From contig JAISKC010000023.1 in NCBI GenBank assembly GCA_031261345.1, positions 1-39,899 on the forward strand: a stretch of DNA of 39,899 nucleotides. The letters are read 5' to 3'. Both the position numbers and the translations under genes were made by a program. Shown in pieces: positions 1 to 9,354 of this stretch. Source of the stretch: Eubacteriales Family XIII. Incertae Sedis bacterium. GTDB lineage: Bacteria; Bacillota; Clostridia; Peptostreptococcales; Anaerovoracaceae. Each line of letters begins with the position of its first letter. Positions within the stretch are counted from its first letter, which is position 1. Under the pieces are notes generated by a model. The model ran no database searches. It saw only the letters and a program-made list of their open reading frames with translations, and was not told where the DNA came from.

Positions 1-30
1 TACGATATGTCATTCTAAGAAATGATAGGA

Positions 31-69
31 AACCGGAAGCGGTATTTACTAGATGCCGCTCCGGTTTTT
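31..69 (+). terminator. Rho-independent terminator at the left edge
   Basis: An 11-bp stem (31-42 against 56-66, one bulged A) with a loop of about 13 bases is followed by TTTTT on the plus strand. It would end a plus-strand transcript that enters from outside the window. The minus-strand side has only a short T run, so use by the convergent glycosyltransferase gene at 127-1242 is possible but less clear. Confidence 0.7.
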
Positions 70-126
70 CCGTGCTCATGTCTCTAATGTTTTTGTCTCA
101 TTTTCAAAAGTGCTTTACATCTGAAA

Positions 127-1242
127 TTAGGGTTGAGTAGTAGGGATTAGCTTTTTCAATTTTACACCTAGTTTGTGCCATCTGGAGTTCCAAACGGAAT
201 TGAGCATCGCCGCAACATTGTCATGTTCTGCCTGAACCTCGTCCACTCTGTTTTCCAAATTCGCTATCGTTTCCTTTAGGAATGATATTTCACTTTCATA
301 TGGCTTGATATACTTGGTTGCAAGTTTATTAATAACTAAATCCGGTTCCCATGCATCCAAAAGAATCGGTAATCTTGCAATCCTATCCTTTTCGCTGAAT
401 GATAACCAACACTCAACGCCACCATGCACGAACATCTCTCGGTTGAGCTCGAGTATATCTTTCAACCATGCTGTAACACCCATTCTCTCAGCAAACTCTT
501 CATGTTTTTCGGATATCGTTGCTTGATAGCATACATTTTGATATCTCTGCAAGGATACAGTCTTTTGCCCATTTGCACCTCGTCCATAATTGTAATTGTA
601 CAAAGGAGAATAATCTATCCCCTGATATGAGCGCGCGTAGAATAGAATGTAGAACATACCATATATATCCTCGCAAGATATGACCCTGTCGTCACCAATA
701 TTATCGTAAGCCTTCTTGAGTAAGTCGGTTTTAAAAACCTTGCCATGCAAATTCCAAGCAAATTTCCTTTCCGCAAAACACAGATGGAGCAAATCATCAC
801 TTATCAGTCTTTCCTGAAGTGGTTTTATGTAGTCAACAAACCATTTGATGCTCTCCTCTGGAAGGTCAGACGAGTTTATTACATTCTCGCCAAATTGAAT
901 AATATCTGCATCTATACTCACAATTACATCGGATAGAACCTCACAGGCATCAATCACAAGCTCATCATCGGCATCCACAAAAATACAATAATCACCGGTC
1001 GCCTTGCTTACCAAATGAGACCTAACGGCAGCGGTGCCCATATTGCGCTCCATGAAAATCGGAACTACACGTTTGTCCTTTTCAGCGTATTCTTTGATAA
1101 TGCTTGCTGACTTATCAGTCGATGCATCATCTGAAATAACGACTTCAATATCCGCGAACGTTTGATTTATCACGCTATCAACGGTTTCTCTAAAATGATC
1201 TCCACCGTTATATACAGGAATCAGAACGGAAAATTTCGCCAT
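127..1242 (-). CDS. Family 2 glycosyltransferase with C-terminal coiled coil
   Basis: A 371-residue GT-A (GT2) transferase, presumably cytoplasmic or membrane-associated, adding a sugar to a growing polysaccharide. The N-terminus has the SVLIPVYNGG strand, a DDASTD nucleotide-binding segment and FVDADDE as the DxD metal site. The last ~70 residues are rich in charged and heptad-like residues (ESEISFLKETIANLENRV), suggesting a coiled coil that may mediate assembly with other enzymes. I chose the ATG at 1242 because GAAGGAGA sits just upstream; a start 8 codons earlier has no ribosome binding site. It is divergent from the dehydrogenase gene at 1354. Donor and acceptor cannot be inferred from sequence. 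Confidence 0.9.
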   Translation of the reverse strand: MAKFSVLIPVYNGGDHFRETVDSVINQTFADIEVVISDDASTDKSASIIKEYAEKDKRVVPIFMERNMGTAAVRSHLVSKATGDYCIFVDADDELVIDACEVLSDVIVSIDADIIQFGENVINSSDLPEESIKWFVDYIKPLQERLISDDLLHLCFAERKFAWNLHGKVFKTDLLKKAYDNIGDDRVISCEDIYGMFYILFYARSYQGIDYSPLYNYNYGRGANGQKTVSLQRYQNVCYQATISEKHEEFAERMGVTAWLKDILELNREMFVHGGVECWLSFSEKDRIARLPILLDAWEPDLVINKLATKYIKPYESEISFLKETIANLENRVDEVQAEHDNVAAMLNSVWNSRWHKLGVKLKKLIPTTQP

Positions 1243-1300
1243 TTTGCAGTCTCCTTCACTTTGCACTATTTGCTAGTATTCACCTTACATGTTAATATTC

Positions 1301-1330
1301 ATTATATCAAACTTAATGCATTATAGTCAG
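1301..1330 (-). promoter_or_regulatory. Candidate sigma-A promoter for the glycosyltransferase
   Basis: On the minus strand a perfect TATAAT (-10, 1301-1306) lies 18 bases from CTGACT (-35, 1325-1330, 4 of 6 matches to consensus). It is in the divergent spacer between the glycosyltransferase and the dehydrogenase. Confidence 0.5.
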
Positions 1331-1353
1331 TCAGAATATGGAGAAATCGAGAG

Positions 1354-2547
1354 ATGACAAAGATAGCAGTTTTCGGATTGGGTTATGTCGGAATGGCAAA
1401 TGCCGTGCTTCTTGCCCTGAAAAACGATGTTGTTTGCGTTGATATAGATGAGGAGCGTGTCAAATCCGTCAATGCAAAAAAATCTCCCGTTCTGGATTCG
1501 CTTCTTGAAGCATACTTACAAACCAAAGACATGAATATTCGAGCTACATCGGATGCTGTTTCTGCTATTCAGGATGCATCGTTCATAGTCATTGCAACGC
1601 CTACTGACTACGATTCCACAAGGAACTTTTTCGACACTTCTTCGATTGAAAAGGTGTTGGAAACTGTGGTGATGAACTGCCGCAAACAGTCAGCATCCAA
1701 TCCTACCATTGTAATTCGATCGACTGTTCCGGTTGGTTATACTGAAATGATAAAAAAGAATGTTGAATATGAGGATATTCTCTTTATTCCCGAGTTTCTC
1801 AGAGAAGGCAGTGCATTGTTCGACAGTATTCACCCAAGCAGACTCATCATTGGAGGTGAATCGCGCGCGGCCGAATTCGCTAAACTACTTGAAGAAGGGG
1901 CTGAGGATGCCGATGTTCCTATCCTATTCATGAACACAACCGAGGCGGAGTCTGTCAAACTATTTGCAAATACATATCTCGCTTTGAGAGTTTCTTATTT
2001 CAACGAACTTGATACTTATGCTGAGGAACGCGGTCTTGATACAAGGTCAATCATCGAAGGTATCGGTCTCGACCCACGTATCGGCACCCATTACAACAAC
2101 CCGTCATTCGGATACGGTGGTTATTGCTTACCAAAGGATACCAAGCAGCTTCTTGCGAACTACGATGAAGTTCCGAACAACATCATTGAAGCTATTGTCG
2201 ATGCAAATCGAACAAGAAAAGACTATATAGCGAACCGAATTTTGAAGAAGGCAAATTTCCCTCAAAATGATCACCCTATCATTGGTATATATCGCCTTAT
2301 CATGAAAGAAGGCAGCGACAACTTCAGGCAGTCCTCGATTCAAGGCGTGATGAAACGCATCAAAGCAAAAGGGGTTGAAGTCGTAGTCTATGAGCCTACA
2401 TTGCACGCTGAAACATTCTTCAACAGTCGAGTGATAAGCACCCTCGATGAATTCAAAGCTATTTCCGATGTCATCGTAGCCAATCGCTATTCGCCTGAAA
2501 TTGAAGACGTAATGAACAAGGTCTACACCAGAGATCTTTACTCCTGA
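1354..2547 (+). CDS. ugd: UDP-glucose 6-dehydrogenase family (nucleotide-sugar dehydrogenase)
   Basis: A 397-residue NAD-dependent dehydrogenase that should oxidise a UDP-hexose (most likely UDP-glucose to UDP-glucuronate) to make an acidic sugar donor for the surface polysaccharide. The N-terminal Rossmann motif GLGYVG is at residues 8-13. The central dimerisation helix contains [17 protein letters not shown] (from Lys202), and the catalytic cysteine is Cys258 in [11 protein letters not shown]. The length matches the short ~390-residue bacterial class. The start is supported by GGAG 10 bases upstream. It converges with the subtilase gene, whose stop lies 19 bases beyond, with no clear terminator between. 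UDP-ManNAc or another sugar as substrate cannot be excluded. Confidence 0.88.
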   Translation: MTKIAVFGLGYVGMANAVLLALKNDVVCVDIDEERVKSVNAKKSPVLDSLLEAYLQTKDMNIRATSDAVSAIQDASFIVIATPTDYDSTRNFFDTSSIEKVLETVVMNCRKQSASNPTIVIRSTVPVGYTEMIKKNVEYEDILFIPEFLREGSALFDSIHPSRLIIGGESRAAEFAKLLEEGAEDADVPILFMNTTEAESVKLFANTYLALRVSYFNELDTYAEERGLDTRSIIEGIGLDPRIGTHYNNPSFGYGGYCLPKDTKQLLANYDEVPNNIIEAIVDANRTRKDYIANRILKKANFPQNDHPIIGIYRLIMKEGSDNFRQSSIQGVMKRIKAKGVEVVVYEPTLHAETFFNSRVISTLDEFKAISDVIVANRYSPEIEDVMNKVYTRDLYS

Positions 2548-2566
2548 GACTAGAGTTTTCTAACGT

Positions 2567-4531
2567 TCATACCTTCACGGTCGTAGATTTCAGAAATACT
2601 GTTTTGCCGTTCGCAAGGACAGCATATGAATCTATAAAGTATTTTCCTTTTTCCTTATGTTCGGACAATTTGATTGTGCGACTGTATTTTCCGCCATCGC
2701 TTGCTATTCTGTCCGTATACCATCTCAAATCATTCTGCCCACCTCGGGCTCCCCAAACAGCAAATTTGACGGCGGTTACGCCCGGCAATCTAAAAACATT
2801 TGACACACGAGCCGTCATTCTTTTCTTTGACTTGTTGAGTTTCACCGACATACTGACTTTCGGAGCCTTCACTTTTGTCTTCGTTTCGGAGACCAATTTT
2901 TCAATACCGTTTGAAGTTGTCGCATATACTCTGACATGATAAGTCCCATATTTGTAGTTATGCTTTGACATACTCACTTTGTGTGAAAATGCGGTCTTAT
3001 TTTTTGTTGTTTTGTACCAACGCAAATCATCCTTATTACTTCCGTGCCAAACAGCGAGGCGAACGGATGAAACCGGTGCCCATGAATCTGAAGTGCTCAC
3101 TTTGACATTGAATTTGCCCGTCGTTGAATTGGTGGCTGAAATCTTGATTTTGCATTTCACAACGTTTTTGAGCACATTTTTGTTCAAATGAACATCCCCT
3201 GCAAGCCCCATTGCATTTTTTGCGTTTACAAGACCATAACCATAATAGTCGTCTCGACCATTAGCACCTTTATCGGTGGCTGTAAGATATAGAATATCCT
3301 TTATCTGTTCAACTGAAAGCTCTGGATAAGAAGACCAAATGAGTGCAATAATACCACTGATATACGGTGTTGCCATCGAAGTGCCACATTTATACGTGTA
3401 AGCATTTCCGGGTTTTGTGCTTAATATTCCGTCTGAATCACCATTGCCACCATAATCGCCTCCGGGAGCTGCAATATCCTTGTACTTATTATGGTCAGAA
3501 TAGGCAGTTCTCTTCCCATTTTTTGCTGTCGCGACAACCGATATAACATTTTCAAAATCGCTCGGAAACACATATGCCGACTTGTCTGCATTTCCTGCGG
3601 CGGCAACCGTAATGATTCCCCTTTTATATGCATCGTCTACAGCCTTATTTAATGCCTTGTCATTGCCATATCCACCAAGACTCATATTCACTATCTTACA
3701 ACCATCATTAATTGCTCTTTTATAGGTCGCAATCAATTTTGACGAGTCCGTAACATCCTCCCCCAACGAATTCTTATAAAACACCTTATAGGGGATGATT
3801 TTTGCTCTGTTGTATGATACTCCGGCTATGCCCTTCCCGTTGTTTGTATCCGCAGACAAAATGCCCGCCACATGAGTTCCGTGCTGCTGCCCATCGGCTG
3901 AATCTGTTACATTCGTATTCTTGTCAACAAAATTCCACGCTTTTTCCGCAATCACGTTTGCAGCTAAGTCTTCGTGCGTAATATCGAGGCCGGTGTCAAC
4001 TACGGCAACTTTCACGACCTGTTGTGCTGATGGCATCATATTCCATGCTTGCCTAAGACGGGTTTTGTATGAGGACTGAAGTGCCCACTGATTCGTGAAG
4101 TGCGGATCGCTTACGCCTACCGCATTTGTCTGAATATTTTCATCATCAAGCAGAGAATATATATAGTTGGGCTGCACATAATCAATAGCGGGGTTCTCAT
4201 TATATTCAGAGATTGCGTCTCCGACATATCCTTCGGTCTCAACCACTATCGCCTTGACGTCAGAATCCATTTCCACGGTTTCGGTTATAGTATCTTCATC
4301 AGATACAATATTTTCCTCGTCAACACTATCCTTCATCACCAAGATGATCTCATTTGAAGAAATGGCACCGTCCTCTGCCAAAGCATCAATATTTTCAGAA
4401 GATATATTCTGAGCATATTGATCATCAGTCGATTCCGCAAACGATGATGGGATATTCAAAGCAAACAAAAGACAGAATATCAGCCCGAAAGCTGAAATTC
4501 GATTGAACTTGCGATTGGGAAATATTTTCAT
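2567..4531 (-). CDS. Secreted subtilisin-like serine protease (S8) with two GBS_Bsp-like repeats
   Basis: A 654-residue exported protease. It has a signal peptide (basic start, hydrophobic 13-30, likely cleavage after SSFA at 32) and a propeptide of about 100 residues containing an I9-like segment. The S8 catalytic domain has Asp179 (VVDTGLDI), His217 (HGTHVAGIL), oxyanion Asn314 (AAGN) and Ser385 (GTSMATPY). Two C-terminal modules (~460-555 and 556-654) carry AVW...DLRWY...HK..G.Y...YA, the same family as in the upstream wall hydrolase. The gene starts 7 bases after that hydrolase ends and has no good ribosome binding site, so translational coupling is likely. It may process wall proteins or host proteins; the substrate is unknown. 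No LPxTG signal is seen, so attachment would rely on the repeats. Confidence 0.93.
   Translation of the reverse strand: MKIFPNRKFNRISAFGLIFCLLFALNIPSSFAESTDDQYAQNISSENIDALAEDGAISSNEIILVMKDSVDEENIVSDEDTITETVEMDSDVKAIVVETEGYVGDAISEYNENPAIDYVQPNYIYSLLDDENIQTNAVGVSDPHFTNQWALQSSYKTRLRQAWNMMPSAQQVVKVAVVDTGLDITHEDLAANVIAEKAWNFVDKNTNVTDSADGQQHGTHVAGILSADTNNGKGIAGVSYNRAKIIPYKVFYKNSLGEDVTDSSKLIATYKRAINDGCKIVNMSLGGYGNDKALNKAVDDAYKRGIITVAAAGNADKSAYVFPSDFENVISVVATAKNGKRTAYSDHNKYKDIAAPGGDYGGNGDSDGILSTKPGNAYTYKCGTSMATPYISGIIALIWSSYPELSVEQIKDILYLTATDKGANGRDDYYGYGLVNAKNAMGLAGDVHLNKNVLKNVVKCKIKISATNSTTGKFNVKVSTSDSWAPVSSVRLAVWHGSNKDDLRWYKTTKNKTAFSHKVSMSKHNYKYGTYHVRVYATTSNGIEKLVSETKTKVKAPKVSMSVKLNKSKKRMTARVSNVFRLPGVTAVKFAVWGARGGQNDLRWYTDRIASDGGKYSRTIKLSEHKEKGKYFIDSYAVLANGKTVFLKSTTVKV
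2570..3154 (-). repeat. Two GBS_Bsp-like repeats of the subtilase
   Basis: Two ~100-residue modules at the C-terminus of the protease share the core xAVW....xDLRWY and a later HK/HN..G.Y...YA with each other and with the modules of the neighbouring amidase. The family (PF08481-type) is commonly found in Gram-positive surface proteins. The two copies here are more diverged than those in the amidase. Confidence 0.75.
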
Positions 4532-4538
4532 ATATTTT

Positions 4539-7500
4539 TCAGATAGCTTTGAGTTTCAGTATATATTCCATCAAGCTATACCCATATCCTTCGCCGGTTG
4601 CCCAACCTTTGCCGTTTGGATTTTCCTTTTGTCCAAGCCATTGAACGTAGCGAGCGCAGCCCTTCGGTGTCACGAGATGGAACCGTGGATCTACCAAGTC
4701 ATGAACAAGGTTCGGTGTGGTCGTTCCATAAGCTTCCAAATGCTGAACCTGTGCCCTTATCCCCGTCCTAACATTGGGAAACCACGCACTACTTCCGGAT
4801 GGGTTCGAATCTACCGCTCCCAATCCGCCAAAATTGAACTGCTCAATGCTGACGGCACCTCCATAGTGCAGAAATCCTGTCTCTTTCATTATTTGGGCGA
4901 ACAGAACTTCCGCGCGAACACCTTCGTCTCTAGCTTCATCGTAGCAAATCGTAGCAAATGCAGTGATATCGGAAGCCCCACCCTTCCCGAGTTCTGTTGA
5001 TGGATAAGGACCATTGACGTTGGCTTTGTTGTACCATTTGACCATTTGCTGAACGGTTACCGATGTTGTTCCCATCACCTTATACAAATCATTGGTATCA
5101 TAGTCAATGTCCGAATCAAGAAATGTAACACCGGCGCTACCAACAAATTTCTTTATCCCGTTTGCTGAGGTAATATACGCATCGGCCTTATAATTACCGA
5201 CATGGTATTTGTGATTTTGAGGATTTATCAGTATCGAATATGTACTGCCGACCTTCACAGCCGAATACCAAGCGAGATCGCTTTGATCTGTTCTTTGCCA
5301 GACCGCCACTTCAACCTTTGTCACATATTTGCTGGGCTTAATCTTTTGGATAGCAATTGTTCCTTTCGGATTGCCGCCTCCGGAAAGAGCAGTTACAGTC
5401 GCTGTCGGCCCTACAATTGAAAAGGTGCTACCACCTACATAATTAGATGAACCACCCATTGTCGCATAAACATCAACATTGTACTTTCCGAGTGTCTTAT
5501 GTGTCGAAATATTCACTTTGGCAGACCAATTACTTCCCGACTTCGTCCCTTTATACCAAATCAAATCGTCCTGGCCGCCCTTGTCGCTCCAAACGGCGAA
5601 TCGAACATCTTTGACCGGCCCCCTGGCCCCTATATCTTTTGCTGTGATAGTGACATATTTCTCATTTTTTGAAATAGTCTTCGTGAACGAAACGGTAGGA
5701 GCTTTAATGTCCACAGTAGTAGTCTTCACGGAATTTCGAACACCATCTTTTCCTCTGACATATGCATGTATGTTGTATTTTCCGAATACATACTTGTGAT
5801 TACTTACCTTTAGGGTCACGCGATATTTTCCGGAAGAAACCTTCTTTGCAGTATACCAAACTATGTCGTCTTGCCCGTTGCTCTCACTCCAAATCGGTAT
5901 CTGCACCTCAGCAACTGCATTTGGACCGTTCGGAGCTTTGACGCCCGAAAGAGTGACTTGATATACTCCGCTACTCTTCTTTACAACTTTTAGAGATTCA
6001 GCAGTGTTTTTCTTGATGGTAAAGGTTTTTGTGCCGAGATGAACAGAATTTCCACCAATTGTCGCATACGCATCCGCATAATATTTTCCCGAGGTTTTGT
6101 GCTTTGTGATATTGGCCTTGGCAACCCAATTGCTTCCGGATTTTGTGGCGTCATACCAAACAAGGTCGTTCTGACCGCCCTTGTCGCTCCATACAGCGTA
6201 TCTGACTTTTGTCACCTTGCCTCGTTGTCCGGCATTTTTTGCGGTTAATGTCACATATTTCTGGTTTTTCGAGATACTTGAAGCAAGGTCAACCGGTGGC
6301 ACAATAACATTCTTCGTTGTTTCCTTGACTAAGGTGCGAACCCCATTTTTGCCTGTGACATAAGCATGAATATTGTAAATTCCTCCATCGTACTTATGAT
6401 TACTAATCTTTATATTTGCATAATAATTTCCTTTAGCACTCAATTTTGCGGTATACCACACCAAATCGTCTTGTCCATTGTTCTTGCTCCAAACAGGGAA
6501 TTGAACCTTGGAAACACCCTTAGGTCCAATAGGGGCTTTGACACCTGAGAGTGTCACCCTGTACGTTCCGCTACCCTTGTCTGTAACTGTCAACTTTGAT
6601 GCACTGTTTCCCTTGATGTTGAAAGTGGTTCCGCCGATGTATACGGAATAGTTGTTGATGTAAGCATAAACGTCCACATAATATTTGCCCGTCGTCTTAT
6701 GATTTTTTATTTTGACATCGGCATTCCACTTGCTTCCTGTTTTGCTACCCTTATACCAAACTAAATCATCCAGTCCACCCTTATCACTCCAAACTGCGTA
6801 GGAAATACCGGTGAAATCAGAAGGAGCATTTGAGATGGTCTCGGATAACGAGACTTTTGAGTGGTATCCGTTTACAATCGGAGTGCTCAATTCAGCCTTT
6901 GACTTTCGAATACGTAGCTTTTCCTGATTTCCGACCTTCTTCCCATTCGAATAGGCTTGAACGTAGTACACGCCTGCACCGGTATGATTCGCTGTATTTA
7001 TATTTGCATAATAGAAAAATCCGGCGCTCAGTGTTCCCTTATAATCAGTGGCATTACTCTTCCCCTCGGACTCCGACCATACCTTAAATTTGACATTTGA
7101 ATAAAGCCACGAGGAATTCAGGTGTACACTAAAAGTTCTGTTGAAATCGTTTCTGTCGACGATCTCAAGTGGATTGACATTGGAATTTGAAAGTTGAAGT
7201 GCATTAACTATACCAACAGCGTCTGCTATGCCTAGTGTTTCAACAAAACCCGGTTGTTGTAATTTTGCCGCGTCATTCGGATTGCTGAGGAATGCGTGCT
7301 CAATGACGATGCCCGTCATACCCAACTTCTTTGATTCTCTGACAATCTGATAGTAATCGGCTACGCTGCCATCAGGATAAACCGATGCTGCATCTCCGTT
7401 TTGCGGATAGTCTCTATAATAACTCCCATTATTTGCCAATCCCTGTTTTGAAAGCTGTGATAAGATATTTGTTGCTAGATTCGCACCCTCAAGGTATGCT

Positions 7501-8180
7501 TGCGTACTGTAATTTGCATTCGGAGGTAGCACCATAGCTCCGCTTGCTGAGGCACTACCACTGTTGAAATGAAATGAAATCAAATAATGTGCACCAAGAG
7601 CTTTTGCAGCCTCTATTCTCTTCTGATTACAATTTCCGGAGGTGCCCGTGCTCCCATATGGGCAAGCACCACTAATATCGCGTGTCATATGGATGATTAA
7701 ATTGTCATAGCCGGACAAAGCAGACTTACAAGCATATGCAACACGGACATTCAGAGTTTCTTCATTAAGACCATGCCCCCTCGCACCTGCGTGAAAATCA
7801 TCGTGACCGGGATCGAGCGCAAGGATAATCGGACCCCCTGCATAGGGATTTAATGCCATTGCAGATATTCCGTCCGAAATTTCTGGGGGATCTAACCTAT
7901 AGAGATCTTCGTCGTCGGGTAGAACAGAATCAGCTTCTTGATCAAGAACTTCCGAATCTTCATCAAAACCTGCCCCTTGCGAATCTTGAGTTTCATCCTG
8001 AGAATCCTGTGCATCCTGAGGCTTTTGTTGTTCCGAAAGACTTTCGTCTTCAACGATAACTTCGTCATTTGGTTCATCGCTCGCATATGCAGGACTGATT
8101 GTAGAAATCGTAGCCAGCAGAACAAACAATGCCAACATAATCGAAATCAGCTTAGTTAATTTTTTGTTTGAATAATACAT
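4539..8180 (-). CDS. Secreted cell-wall hydrolase: amidase_3 + seven GBS_Bsp-like repeats + glucosaminidase
   Basis: A 1213-residue exported, probably bifunctional peptidoglycan hydrolase. Residues 1-34 are a signal peptide (cleavage after AYA), and 35-100 form an acidic Asp/Glu/Gln linker. Residues ~118-330 are an N-acetylmuramoyl-L-alanine amidase domain with zinc ligands His126 (DPGH), Glu140 and His204 (SFHFNS) and catalytic Glu294 (VIEHAF). Residues ~340-1020 contain seven repeats. Residues ~1070-1200 are a glucosaminidase (PF01832-type) domain with Glu1100 in MKETGFLHYGG and FNFGGLGA. The ATG at 8180 is chosen for its GGGAG 10 bases upstream and because the signal peptide follows directly. 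It is followed by the subtilase in the same operon. Confidence 0.93.
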   Translation of the reverse strand: MYYSNKKLTKLISIMLALFVLLATISTISPAYASDEPNDEVIVEDESLSEQQKPQDAQDSQDETQDSQGAGFDEDSEVLDQEADSVLPDDEDLYRLDPPEISDGISAMALNPYAGGPIILALDPGHDDFHAGARGHGLNEETLNVRVAYACKSALSGYDNLIIHMTRDISGACPYGSTGTSGNCNQKRIEAAKALGAHYLISFHFNSGSASASGAMVLPPNANYSTQAYLEGANLATNILSQLSKQGLANNGSYYRDYPQNGDAASVYPDGSVADYYQIVRESKKLGMTGIVIEHAFLSNPNDAAKLQQPGFVETLGIADAVGIVNALQLSNSNVNPLEIVDRNDFNRTFSVHLNSSWLYSNVKFKVWSESEGKSNATDYKGTLSAGFFYYANINTANHTGAGVYYVQAYSNGKKVGNQEKLRIRKSKAELSTPIVNGYHSKVSLSETISNAPSDFTGISYAVWSDKGGLDDLVWYKGSKTGSKWNADVKIKNHKTTGKYYVDVYAYINNYSVYIGGTTFNIKGNSASKLTVTDKGSGTYRVTLSGVKAPIGPKGVSKVQFPVWSKNNGQDDLVWYTAKLSAKGNYYANIKISNHKYDGGIYNIHAYVTGKNGVRTLVKETTKNVIVPPVDLASSISKNQKYVTLTAKNAGQRGKVTKVRYAVWSDKGGQNDLVWYDATKSGSNWVAKANITKHKTSGKYYADAYATIGGNSVHLGTKTFTIKKNTAESLKVVKKSSGVYQVTLSGVKAPNGPNAVAEVQIPIWSESNGQDDIVWYTAKKVSSGKYRVTLKVSNHKYVFGKYNIHAYVRGKDGVRNSVKTTTVDIKAPTVSFTKTISKNEKYVTITAKDIGARGPVKDVRFAVWSDKGGQDDLIWYKGTKSGSNWSAKVNISTHKTLGKYNVDVYATMGGSSNYVGGSTFSIVGPTATVTALSGGGNPKGTIAIQKIKPSKYVTKVEVAVWQRTDQSDLAWYSAVKVGSTYSILINPQNHKYHVGNYKADAYITSANGIKKFVGSAGVTFLDSDIDYDTNDLYKVMGTTSVTVQQMVKWYNKANVNGPYPSTELGKGGASDITAFATICYDEARDEGVRAEVLFAQIMKETGFLHYGGAVSIEQFNFGGLGAVDSNPSGSSAWFPNVRTGIRAQVQHLEAYGTTTPNLVHDLVDPRFHLVTPKGCARYVQWLGQKENPNGKGWATGEGYGYSLMEYILKLKAI
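5121..7163 (-). repeat. Seven GBS_Bsp-like repeats with a 100-residue period
   Basis: Each module has (A/P)VWS..(G/N)GQDDL.WY followed by an HK..G.Y.(V/I)..YA segment. The VWS core recurs near residues 367, 463, 563, 663, 763, 863 and 959, that is, an exact 300-bp period from the second to the sixth copy. Copies alternate between two types: 2, 4 and 6 have SDKGG and YVDVYA-like endings, while 3 and 5 have SxxNGQDD and the YNIHAYVxGKxGVR ending. The duplicated unit was therefore probably a pair of modules. Likely role: wall binding or spacer. Confidence 0.85.
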
Positions 8181-8201
8181 ATTATTGAATCTCCCAATTT
8201 G

Positions 8202-8240
8202 AATGTGATATAAAATTGCACATATATATATTATCACATT
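8202..8240. promoter_or_regulatory. 9-bp inverted repeat upstream of the wall hydrolase gene
   Basis: AATGTGATA (8202-8210) and its exact reverse complement TATCACATT (8232-8240) flank 21 AT-rich bases in the 67-bp gap between the GT8-like gene and the hydrolase start. It could be a leader hairpin, a weak terminator or an operator giving the hydrolase separate control inside the operon. Confidence 0.35.
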
Positions 8241-8247
8241 TCATTGA

Positions 8248-9342
8248 TTAACGGAAAAGTTTCCTCCTCGTTTTCTGCATCAACGCAGAAAATCCTTCAT
8301 CACGCAGAATCCTTCTTGCCTTTCCGAAGTAGCCTGCCGGCTCCGGTCGATCTATCTGTGCGAGAGTTTTGCGAAGTTCATCGTTGGACAACAAAAACGG
8401 GTTGTAGTCACTGGGAAAATGATATATTTTCTCTCTGTAATTTATGCGAACGTCATTGTCGATTTTCTCTCCGGAGGAATACGTATCATATGACCACGTC
8501 GTTTTCGAAATCTCATCTAAATTGTTTGCATTATGTATTTGAGCATATTCCTCAAACAAATTTCTGAACGGATGTGGCCCTTCCGGAAGCCAATTTCTCA
8601 TACACATCTCAATCGTCCCCGGAAAGCCCGAGAAGTGAATGAATCTGAGTGGGTGTCCCTTTATGAATATTTCACCGTTTTCATTGGTCATTCCGCTGTC
8701 CAAGAGTGACCATGTTCCAAAATCGTAACCGCGATGCTTGAAGATAAATGTATCGAAAAAACAAGGTGCTAAATCAACCCACTTCTGATCTGTGAATATA
8801 CCTCTGGCAATGTCATCATAACAAAATCGGGAAAGTCTATCTGCCCACCATGAGATGAATTCACGGGCTTCACCCGAATTGTCCACAGCTAAAAAGCCCA
8901 AATTGAATGTCCCATGAGCCATGCTGGATATCTCCATGTCAATGTTCCCCGGCTGAAGTAAGTGTGGACACAAGACAATCGGATGCTCTTTCAGAACATC
9001 TTTCAATTCCGTGAAATCAGAATAAACATAAATATCGGGATCTAAGTATAGGAACATTTCATTGTCGGGAAAACGACTCTGCAGATATTGAAAGAAGTGC
9101 CCTTTCACCGCCGTCGATGCTTCGACAATAGCATGTTTGAAAATGAATGAATCGAACCCTTCGCCCCATGCGTCTTTTGCAAGTACGATTTCATCAAACC
9201 CGTCATAATCAAAATTCGGCAAATGCTCATTTTCCAAGAGACACACAATAAAAGTAGCATCCGGAATATTCTCCTTTATAGATTTGGCCAAGGTGCGAGC
9301 TTTGTGAAGGTAATTTGCACAAATTGATGTAAATATTATCAT
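8248..9342 (-). CDS. GT8-like glycosyltransferase
   Basis: A 364-residue predicted nucleotide-sugar transferase with a GT-A fold. The start IIFTSICANYLHKARTLAKS is typical of GT8-like enzymes that act on stepwise glycan transfer. FLYLDPDIYV around residues 97-106 gives the DxD metal site (Asp101, Asp103). The C-terminal ~70 residues are basic and may contact the membrane. AGGAG 6 bases before the ATG supports the start. It is the tenth gene of the minus-strand operon. Donor and acceptor are unknown. Confidence 0.8.
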   Translation of the reverse strand: MIIFTSICANYLHKARTLAKSIKENIPDATFIVCLLENEHLPNFDYDGFDEIVLAKDAWGEGFDSFIFKHAIVEASTAVKGHFFQYLQSRFPDNEMFLYLDPDIYVYSDFTELKDVLKEHPIVLCPHLLQPGNIDMEISSMAHGTFNLGFLAVDNSGEAREFISWWADRLSRFCYDDIARGIFTDQKWVDLAPCFFDTFIFKHRGYDFGTWSLLDSGMTNENGEIFIKGHPLRFIHFSGFPGTIEMCMRNWLPEGPHPFRNLFEEYAQIHNANNLDEISKTTWSYDTYSSGEKIDNDVRINYREKIYHFPSDYNPFLLSNDELRKTLAQIDRPEPAGYFGKARRILRDEGFSALMQKTRRKLFR

Positions 9343-9354
9343 TTTATTCTCCTG

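Noticed and set aside
1-24. End of a plus-strand gene (in-frame stops at 16-18 and 22-24) before the terminator
   Set aside because: A gene probably ends here, but only five to seven codons are visible and the frame cannot be fixed.
4503-5000. Plus-strand ORF opposite the glucosaminidase domain
   Set aside because: Shadow frame; the opposite strand has catalytic motifs and a signal peptide.
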